From a virus: a stretch of 22,766 nt of DNA. The position numbers and the translations under genes are program-made. The notes below the pieces were generated by a model. It was not told the origin of the DNA. It worked only from the letters and a program-made list of their open reading frames with translations, and made no database searches. Below are positions 1-4,209 of this stretch, piece by piece; within the stretch, counting starts at the first letter, position 1, and every line of letters starts with the position of its first letter. Location of the stretch: positions 1 through 22,766 of the IMG/VR virus record IMGVR_UViG_3300005747_000101. One strand, given 5' to 3'.

Positions 1-51
1 AGCGACCAAGAATTTATGAGATTCCTGCTCTCACCGCTGAGCTAAGTCCCC
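1..51 (-). tRNA. tRNA with anticodon CAU (Met or Ile2), 3' part cut by the window edge
   Basis: Only the 5' two thirds is present. On the minus strand there is a 7-base acceptor strand GGGGACT, U8-A9, a D arm GCTC...GAGC with loop AGCGGTGA, then an anticodon arm GGAAT/ATTCT closing the loop CTCATAA, which gives anticodon CAT. The T arm and acceptor 3' strand lie beyond base 1. CAU is used by elongator Met, initiator Met and the lysidine-modified Ile tRNA; with the acceptor 3' half missing I cannot choose. It lies 6 bases after the tRNA-Arg, so the two are probably co-transcribed and more tRNAs may follow outside the window. Confidence 0.85.
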
Positions 52-57
52 ACAAAG

Positions 58-140
58 TACGCCAGGTAGGATTCGAACCTACGATGGGGGTTACCCGTCG
101 GCTTAGAAGGCCGATGCCATATCCACTAGGCGACTGACGC
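58..140 (-). tRNA. tRNA-Arg(UCU) with enlarged variable arm
   Basis: A complete cloverleaf reads on the minus strand: acceptor GCGTCAG/CTGGCGT (with two G-U pairs), D arm with GGATA (G18, G19, A20; A20 is an arginine identity base in bacteria), anticodon arm TCGGC/GCCGA closing loop CTTCTAA (anticodon TCT, codon AGA), T arm GTAGG-TTCGAAT-CCTAC and discriminator A. CCA is not encoded. The region between the anticodon and T stems is 15 bases and contains GGG-TAA-CCC, a possible small hairpin; class I tRNAs such as tRNA-Arg normally have 4-5 bases here. Total length is 83. The body and D loop look Arg-like, so I call Arg despite the class II-like arm. Confidence 0.85.
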
Positions 141-186
141 AAACAGGCGGCCTTTTGATAGGTAGCCGCAAACCTAATTGACGGTG

Positions 187-453
187 TTAGAACAATCTAA
201 CGGTTACATTCTGAGTAGAACTTGTAATTTCTCCAATCTGAGTATTAGAGTTAAATGTGCGATATGCTTGACGATCAATATCCCATACTGTTTCAAATCC
301 AGACCGTAGATTTCGCTCCTTAAGAGTCATTGGGAAAGTCCCACTTGGTGCTTCGTTGATGCGGACAAAGTTCATTGTACGTTGTTCTCCGCGTTGTGTT
401 ACGAAAGTACCAGTATATACGGTCATTGTTTGTGAATTGTTGTTGTTGCTCAT
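187..453 (-). CDS. Small SH3-barrel-like phage protein, 88 aa
   Basis: The start ATG is preceded by AGGAGG four bases upstream and by its own near-perfect sigma70 promoter (488-516). The protein starts with an Asn-rich stretch and then alternates short beta-type segments. The pattern of a charged turn (RGEQRT), MNFVRI, and the later VWDIDRQAYRTF resembles the small phage 'SH3 beta-barrel fold' family (DUF2693-like), in which an aromatic-acidic segment followed by W/YR-S/TF is typical. I recognise this only by eye, so the fold is tentative and the function unknown. It is the last protein gene before the tRNAs and is probably expressed alone, early. Confidence 0.75.
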   Translation of the reverse strand: MSNNNNSQTMTVYTGTFVTQRGEQRTMNFVRINEAPSGTFPMTLKERNLRSGFETVWDIDRQAYRTFNSNTQIGEITSSTQNVTVRLF

Positions 454-487
454 GTAACCTCCTAAAGTTGTTTGAGTTGTTGTTTAT

Positions 488-516
488 ATTATAACATAGT
501 TTTGATACCTTGTCAA
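488..516 (-). promoter_or_regulatory. Consensus sigma70 promoter for the 88-aa gene
   Basis: On the minus strand TTGACA (511-516), a 17-base spacer and TATAAT (488-493); the base context before the -10 is TGT, an extended -10 (TGn). Both hexamers match the consensus 6/6. The thioredoxin stop codon (520-522) lies just before the -35 box. Confidence 0.9.
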
Positions 517-519
517 GTA

Positions 520-831
520 TTATTTTAAAGTTTTTTGCAAAAGCTCTTGAAGATCGTTCTTCGTCTTTGCTCCGACGAATTCTCCTACTTGCTCTCCATC
601 TTTCATCAGGATCACTTGTGGGATGCTACGAACTTGATATTCTTTTGCAATGTCTCTGTTGGAATCAACATCTACCTTTAAGAATGTAATGTCTGTTTCT
701 CCATCTTCAATATCTTCAACTGTGCTTGCAAGCATTTTACAAGGTCCACACCAGTTTGCCGAGAATTGAATATACACAGAGCCCTGTTTAGAGAGTTGGT
801 TGAACTCTTCAATTCCATTAACGTTTTTCAT
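520..831 (-). CDS. Thioredoxin
   Basis: This is a 103-aa thioredoxin of normal family length (about 105 aa). The redox motif WCGPC is at residues 27-31, the buried acidic strand KVDVD at 52-56, and the conserved cis-proline SIP at 69-71. It would catalyse dithiol-disulfide exchange in the cytoplasm. There is no signal peptide. The start is fixed by AGGAGG four bases upstream. It has its own consensus promoter and stands alone between a 25-aa peptide gene and an 88-aa gene. Phage thioredoxins are usually linked to ribonucleotide reductase supply; in T7, host thioredoxin is instead a processivity factor for a family A polymerase. Which applies here is not shown by the sequence. Confidence 0.96.
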   Translation of the reverse strand: MKNVNGIEEFNQLSKQGSVYIQFSANWCGPCKMLASTVEDIEDGETDITFLKVDVDSNRDIAKEYQVRSIPQVILMKDGEQVGEFVGAKTKNDLQELLQKTLK

Positions 832-854
832 CTTTCCTCCTTTGTTGTCTTTAT

Positions 855-883
855 ATTATATCATGTTTCAAATGCTTTGTCAA
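855..883 (-). promoter_or_regulatory. Consensus sigma70 promoter for thioredoxin
   Basis: Minus strand TTGACA (878-883), 17-base spacer, TATAAT (855-860), with TGA directly before the -10 (extended -10). Both boxes are perfect matches. The stop codon of the 25-aa gene (892-894) ends just upstream. Confidence 0.92.
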
Positions 884-891
884 GTATTTTT

Positions 892-969
892 TTAAATTTT
901 TTCGTGAAGCCAGTACCAAAACCAAGTAAAGCCAAATACGAATATTGCAGTCCCAAGAATGAGTTCCAT
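892..969 (-). CDS. 25-aa single-pass membrane peptide
   Basis: A very short ORF with full expression signals: a promoter at 995-1023, an AAAGGAG ribosome site five bases before the ATG, and a stop just before the next promoter. The peptide starts MELILGTAIFVFGF, continues with a Trp/Phe/Tyr-rich segment (TWFWYWL) and ends HEKI. Residues 3-21 form one uninterrupted hydrophobic segment with an aromatic belt at the C-terminal side and a charged tail, as expected for a single transmembrane helix. The function is unknown; small phage membrane peptides include lysis, superinfection-exclusion and host-modulating proteins. The evidence for expression is strong, but no homologue is recognised. Confidence 0.75.
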   Translation of the reverse strand: MELILGTAIFVFGFTWFWYWLHEKI

Positions 970-994
970 TGCGTCTCCTTTTTCCTATACTATC

Positions 995-1023
995 AATATA
1001 ACATGTTTGATATTGCTTGTCAA
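995..1023 (-). promoter_or_regulatory. Near-consensus sigma70 promoter for the 25-aa membrane peptide
   Basis: Minus strand TTGACA (1018-1023), 17-base spacer ending ACATGT, then TATATT (995-1000, 5/6 match) with extended -10 TGn. The TGA stop of the upstream 64-aa gene (1020-1022) lies inside the -35 hexamer. Confidence 0.88.
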
Positions 1024-1214
1024 GTATTATTTTTATTTTTTTTGAGTTCATCATCAATCTTGATGATCAGTTCTGCTATGTTAAAAAGTTCTTCAGTTGC
1101 AACTGGTAGTGTTTCTTCCTTCATCATGGCATCAGTAGCCATTGTCTGAAGAAGAACGCTCTCCATTTGAACGAGTTGCTCTCTGTAACTTCTAAGCTGT
1201 TCTATTCCTTCCAT
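1020..1214 (-). CDS. 64-aa helical protein, paralogue of the protein at 1434-1628
   Basis: The start is supported by GGAGG five bases upstream and a promoter at 1243-1271. The protein is almost entirely predicted helix, rich in Leu, Glu and Lys, with no Cys or Trp and a charged C-terminus (DDELKKNKN). It aligns with the 64-aa protein encoded at 1434-1628: both have an E-S-x-L-L core, an A-T-[DE] step, and a second amphipathic helix of the form F-x-I-x-[ED]-L-I followed by an acidic segment. Such a two-helix protein could be a coiled-coil dimer or a host-binding factor. The family is not recognised. Confidence 0.75.
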   Translation of the reverse strand: MEGIEQLRSYREQLVQMESVLLQTMATDAMMKEETLPVATEELFNIAELIIKIDDELKKNKNNT

Positions 1215-1242
1215 TTTGTCCTCCGTTTTGTTTCATGTATAT

Positions 1243-1271
1243 AATGTAACATGTTGGAGGATGGTTGTCAA
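1243..1271 (-). promoter_or_regulatory. Sigma70-type promoter for the 64-aa gene
   Basis: Minus strand TTGACA (1266-1271), 17-base spacer ending ACATGT, then TACATT (1243-1248, 4/6) with TGn. The TGA stop of the 58-aa gene (1268-1270) is embedded in the -35 hexamer. This is the weakest -10 of the five, but it shares the flanking pattern. Confidence 0.75.
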
Positions 1272-1444
1272 GTGATTTCCCAAACTTTTTTTTCTTCGTT
1301 GTAAGTGTAATCGCTTAAACTTACCTTTGCTCGGGTGCCATCTTGAAATAAAATAATTGCCACCCTGTTTAAGATCGTATATGTAACTCTGACTATTTGT
1401 CCAATTCTTCCAGTTTCTTCATGAACTAGTTCATCACCTTTCAT
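1268..1444 (-). CDS. 58-aa KOW/SH3-like small protein
   Basis: A short gene with ATG at 1444-1442 and a GGAG seven bases upstream; it overlaps the end of the preceding 64-aa gene by 11 bases. The protein begins MKGDELVHEETGRIGQIV, continues with alternating hydrophobic strands (VTYTIL, VAIILFQDG) and ends VWEIT. The GD...TGRIGQIV pattern matches the Gly-x-[IV]-Gly hairpin of KOW/SH3-type barrels and recurs in the two small proteins at 2576-2779 and 2736-2951. Its TGA stop lies inside the -35 box of the next promoter. It probably terminates the polymerase-tubulin operon. Function unknown. Confidence 0.75.
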   Translation of the reverse strand: MKGDELVHEETGRIGQIVRVTYTILNRVAIILFQDGTRAKVSLSDYTYNEEKKVWEIT

Positions 1445-1628
1445 CTTTTGTCTCCGCCAATGCCTCTTCTAGTCTCAGTATCAAATCGCTTATTTCAAAA
1501 ATTTTTTTTGAAACGTATTGCAATTGTCTTGGGTCAATATAATCTCCTTCTGTTGCAAACTTATAAAGCAATGCGCTTTCAGCTTCTTTCAGTTTTCCCA
1601 ACTCTTGTCTTATTTTTGACGGATTCAT
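1434..1628 (-). CDS. 64-aa helical protein, paralogue of the protein at 1020-1214
   Basis: ATG at 1628 follows AGGAG by seven bases. The product is highly helical and charged. It shares its length and layout with the 64-aa protein at 1020-1214, including an AESALL core followed by FATEGD, and a final amphipathic helix ISDLILRLEEAL. The two look like products of an old tandem duplication separated by the 58-aa gene. It overlaps the 63-aa gene upstream by 50 bases and the 58-aa gene downstream by 11 bases, so it is translated within the early operon rather than from its own promoter. Function unknown. Confidence 0.78.
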   Translation of the reverse strand: MNPSKIRQELGKLKEAESALLYKFATEGDYIDPRQLQYVSKKIFEISDLILRLEEALAETKDER

Positions 1629-1770
1629 TTTGATACTCCTTAATCATCTCTAGACACCTTTCGTCTACAACAAAGACAGTGTCATTAGTAACTATCTTCG
1701 TCAAACCCCATCCGACCTTCTTTTCTTTTATATCTCCGATGCTAGCGAGATACTTTAGCATACTTATCAT
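1579..1770 (-). CDS. 63-aa protein of unknown function
   Basis: The start ATG (1770-1768) overlaps the TGA stop of the tubulin-like gene as ATGA, with AGGAG five to six bases upstream, so translation is probably coupled. A longer reading of the frame to 1893 would sit wholly inside the tubulin-like gene and has no ribosome site. The protein starts MISMLKYLASIG, has a central segment GWGLTKIV followed by a VFVVDERCLEMI strand-helix unit, and a basic C-terminal tail (KNKTRVGKTERS). The last 50 bases overlap the next gene. It resembles no family I can name; a small basic early protein could bind DNA or a host factor. Confidence 0.7.
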   Translation of the reverse strand: MISMLKYLASIGDIKEKKVGWGLTKIVTNDTVFVVDERCLEMIKEYQNESVKNKTRVGKTERS

Positions 1771-2579
1771 TTCAACTCCTGAATAAAGTGCGTAGAATGT
1801 ATAGAGTAGAAGTGACTTTCTTCGCTTGCCATCCAGATAGAAAATGAAGCATCTCTGTTTTGTGATTTTGCTTCTCGGATGATCTGTTGGCACTTCGGAA
1901 TAACGCTTTCATCATTGTCTAAGTCTTCCTCTTCTATGTTCATATAATATAAGGACTCAGTGATGTTTTGAAGGTCAAATAATTTTTCTTCATCATCTGA
2001 ATCAAGCGATCCAAGTCCAATCGTTGAAATTCTAGAAATAATTTTTCTGTCATGTAGCTTTCCGAACTCTGGTTTTACATTCTTGCAGTACATTAGGTTC
2101 TGTATCGTGTTATAGATGAAGAAATTTACTTTTTCATAATAATTCGCCACTGTACCAGAGCCTGCAATGTTCAAAAGCTTCTTGTTGTCTAAAATAATCA
2201 TCTCATGTATGCGTCCACTACGGGTGTACTCCTGTAGTACCCCAAAGTGAACTCTATTTCTCAACCTTTCTTCTCGCGAACAAAATTCAAGATCGGGCAT
2301 GATATAATATACAGTTGTTTTAAAGCCTTGTAGTGCCTCTAGAGCACGTAGAGAGGCACCAGCCACCTTACCAGACCCACAAACAAATAAAGCGGCTTCA
2401 GAGTGATTTTTGAGCCCTCTCTGTTTAAATTTGATTGGGTGCTCATCATACTCTTCAACCGTTTCTCTTCTATCCATGCCTTCGTCTTCATCTAAAAAAA
2501 TAATTTTATAATTTTTTGTGTGAGGCTTGAATAATTTTACTATGTTGTTACCTGCTTGTCCTAATCCGACCAATATCAT
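1767..2579 (-). CDS. Divergent tubulin/FtsZ-like GTPase, 270 aa
   Basis: I start at the ATG at 2579 because it overlaps the previous gene's stop as ATGA, has AGGA seven bases upstream, and begins directly with the first beta strand; a longer reading to 2663 lies inside the upstream gene. The N-terminus MILVGLGQAGNNIV (1-14) fits the tubulin/FtsZ nucleotide-binding start. A strand plus Gly loop, LFVCGSGKVAGAS (64-76), takes the place of GGGTGTG. The following strand, YYIMPD (91-96), and R...HFGVLQEY...IHEMIILDNKKLL fit the FtsZ order up to the IPNDKLL segment, with N132 for guanine contact. The T7-loop catalytic aspartates are not obvious near 180-190. Phage tubulins (PhuZ, TubZ type) form filaments that position DNA or capsids. 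The assignment is by eye; an inactive or different Rossmann GTPase remains possible. Confidence 0.6.
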   Translation of the reverse strand: MILVGLGQAGNNIVKLFKPHTKNYKIIFLDEDEGMDRRETVEEYDEHPIKFKQRGLKNHSEAALFVCGSGKVAGASLRALEALQGFKTTVYYIMPDLEFCSREERLRNRVHFGVLQEYTRSGRIHEMIILDNKKLLNIAGSGTVANYYEKVNFFIYNTIQNLMYCKNVKPEFGKLHDRKIISRISTIGLGSLDSDDEEKLFDLQNITESLYYMNIEEEDLDNDESVIPKCQQIIREAKSQNRDASFSIWMASEESHFYSIHSTHFIQELK

Positions 2580-2779
2580 TGTAAATCCTGTAGTTTTTTT
2601 AAGTGATATACCGCCACTGACCTTGTGGCATTTGTTCTTGGGAAGAAAACTTGTACTAGCCAATATGTGTATTCATTTTTTACTCCATTGACTACTATCC
2701 CAATATCTCCTGTGGTGTATTCTAACCAATCCCAGTCAGGAAAATTCTCCATCACAATTACTAGATCGCCCTTCTCCAT
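2576..2779 (-). CDS. 67-aa KOW/SH3-like small protein
   Basis: The ATG at 2779 follows GAGGTGATTG; a TTG one codon earlier is a less likely start. The protein begins MEKGDLVIVMENFPDWDW, then TTGDIGIVV, a Tyr/Trp-rich strand (YTYWLVQVFFP) and a final VYHLKKL. A lysine-Gly-Asp opening, the T-G-D-I-G-I-V hairpin, and a closing strand are typical of KOW/SH3-like barrels, which often contact RNA, ribosomes or RNA polymerase. It overlaps the preceding 71-aa gene by 44 bases and the tubulin-like gene by 4 (ATGA), so all three are translationally coupled. No specific family is recognised. Confidence 0.75.
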   Translation of the reverse strand: MEKGDLVIVMENFPDWDWLEYTTGDIGIVVNGVKNEYTYWLVQVFFPRTNATRSVAVYHLKKLQDLQ

Positions 2780-2951
2780 CAATCACCTCAAATTCTGAAT
2801 CCCAAAAGGGTGCTTCGTGGTCATTGGGCATGAGAGCCCAATATACATTAAATAGGGCCCCCACTCTTTCAACTCTCGTAATGATTCCGATCTGTCCTCT
2901 TTCATATCCTGTGGATTGTGGATTGGTTAGGCGTATCAAATTGCCTACCAT
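2736..2951 (-). CDS. 71-aa KOW/SH3-like small protein
   Basis: ATG at 2951 has AGGAG five bases upstream and overlaps the polymerase stop by 7 bases. The sequence MVGNLIRLTNP is followed by ERGQIGIITRVER, a strand FNVYWALM and a C-terminal WDSEFEVI. The R-G-Q-I-G-I-I hairpin matches those of the 67-aa and 58-aa proteins in the same operon, suggesting three related small beta-barrels. Placement directly after the polymerase suggests an accessory role in replication or expression, but this is inference from position. An acidic, Ser/Cys-containing tail (GEGRSSNCDGEFS) is not shared with the others. Confidence 0.75.
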   Translation of the reverse strand: MVGNLIRLTNPQSTGYERGQIGIITRVERVGALFNVYWALMPNDHEAPFWDSEFEVIDGEGRSSNCDGEFS

Positions 2952-4132
2952 GAAAACTCCTTCATACTTCCAAGGTTCTTTCCTATTGAGCAGTTTACTT
3001 TAAATTTTCCTAAGCGAGTGTCTCCGAACATTTCTTTTAGTTCGGGGATTAAACGCCGGTCATCTTTGTGTAGGTCGATGACAACGCTATCATGAACAAC
3101 GAAAGCAACATGGGATCGTGTTGATTTAAGATAGTTAGAAATTTTGCAAAAGCGCTCAAGCGTGTTATCGGAGGAAGATGATTGGAGTAGATAGTTGAGT
3201 GCTTTGCGAAGGGGACAAGCAATTGTTCTCCCGAAAGGGGTTTGAATCTTTTCTCCGTCATAATACTTTTTGACGAGGCTTTCCCTGTCGTAGTAATCCG
3301 ATTGTATAGCTTTGGATTCATTGTTATAGAGCCAAGCGAATAATTTTGTTTTGGCCTCTTCTCGGCTAAGATCTTTTTTAAAGACATTTTGTATGTTCCA
3401 CTCATGTATATCCTCCTCGGGTTGTTTGTGGTTTTGTAAAGCCAGCATCGTTCTAACTTCTGCGGCATTAAAATCAAGTTCAATAAAAACATCGTTGTTT
3501 GGTCTCACGAAGTTCTTGAGTTCCTTCTTAAGGTTTAAGATTGGGAAAGAATTTTTCTTTGTTGTCAAGCGTCCTGTGATTGTTCCAAAGATGTCATAGT
3601 CCACATAAGGAGTGTTGTCTCCGAACTGATCGTAGAGGTGCTTTGCCTTCAAGTCTTCGGCAGAGATGCAATAAATTGCAAAAGAGTTAAGGTTGACTGG
3701 GTATCTCTTGAGTCTCTTCACAGCTGCCTGTGTGTCTTTTAATAGATTGTAGTGAGTTGGTCTCTCGCAATTCTCAAACACCCATTTTGTTATCTCGTTC
3801 TTCGTATCAAAGTAATGCTGAAGGTGTTTCCGAGGAACGACATCGTAAAAGCAAACATCGGTGAGTTCTACTTTCGCTGACTTGAGAGCCTTGAAGTGGC
3901 TCATCAATAGAGACTTTGAATGCTCCCATCGTTCAAGCAAGAACTCTGGACATGCAGCGTCAATGGACTTACCTTCCACTAGCAGCTGGGCATAATCTAT
4001 ATTCATTCCATGTAGGTGCTCTGAGTAGCTCCATGTTTTGGATATGCCATTAGGTATCTTATCCCAGATGAATTGTCCATCCAGGTAAGTACCGGAACAA
4101 TCCAATTTATTGTCTAAAAGTTGAAAAAACAT
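2945..4132 (-). CDS. polA: Short family A DNA polymerase, polymerase domain only
   Basis: The 395-aa product carries the Pol I palm and fingers motifs in order: GRLTT (187-191); motif A D220 in ELDFNAAEVR with E225 and R227; motif B R257-xxx-K261-xxx-F265-xxx-Y269, exact O-helix spacing; N313 and Q317 in LNYLLQSSSSD; and motif C as HDS (347-349), where most Pol I enzymes have HDE. It would extend DNA primers during phage replication. The N-terminal 180 residues look thumb-like (KHLQHYFDTKNEI, PVNLN) and leave no room for a 3'-5' exonuclease domain. Rhodothermus phage RM378 likewise has a separate polymerase gene. The start is supported by GGAGG nine bases upstream. It is first in the early operon, behind the promoter at 4180-4208. 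Confidence 0.93.
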   Translation of the reverse strand: MFFQLLDNKLDCSGTYLDGQFIWDKIPNGISKTWSYSEHLHGMNIDYAQLLVEGKSIDAACPEFLLERWEHSKSLLMSHFKALKSAKVELTDVCFYDVVPRKHLQHYFDTKNEITKWVFENCERPTHYNLLKDTQAAVKRLKRYPVNLNSFAIYCISAEDLKAKHLYDQFGDNTPYVDYDIFGTITGRLTTKKNSFPILNLKKELKNFVRPNNDVFIELDFNAAEVRTMLALQNHKQPEEDIHEWNIQNVFKKDLSREEAKTKLFAWLYNNESKAIQSDYYDRESLVKKYYDGEKIQTPFGRTIACPLRKALNYLLQSSSSDNTLERFCKISNYLKSTRSHVAFVVHDSVVIDLHKDDRRLIPELKEMFGDTRLGKFKVNCSIGKNLGSMKEFSW

Positions 4133-4179
4133 TTGCGGGTGCCTCCAATGTATGTTATAATAAGTGTGACGGTTATACT

Positions 4180-4208
4180 ATTGTAACATGTCTGAAGACG
4201 GTTGTCAA
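4180..4208 (-). promoter_or_regulatory. Near-consensus sigma70 promoter for the polymerase operon
   Basis: Minus strand TTGACA (4203-4208), 17-base spacer ending ACATGT, TACAAT (4180-4185, 5/6) with TGn. The TAA stop of the 383-aa gene (4210-4212) ends directly before it. The layout matches the four promoters at 488-1271. The transcript would read the polymerase, the small KOW-like genes, the tubulin-like gene and the genes down to about 1268. Confidence 0.87.
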
Positions 4209-4209
4209 G

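Noticed and set aside
140-187. Possible hairpin GCGGC/GCCGC between the tRNA-Arg and the 88-aa gene, considered as terminator.
   Set aside because: The stem is only five pairs with a 13-base loop and no T run follows, so it is more likely neutral or part of tRNA processing.
766-1149. 127-codon plus-strand ORF, Phe/Ser-rich.
   Set aside because: It is the reverse of thioredoxin, the 25-aa gene, promoters and the 64-aa gene, with no ribosome site; its composition is that of a shadow frame.
1767-2663. Longer 298-aa start for the tubulin-like gene.
   Set aside because: The extra 28 residues overlap the upstream 67-aa gene, have no ribosome site, and precede a natural N-terminal beta strand at MILVG.
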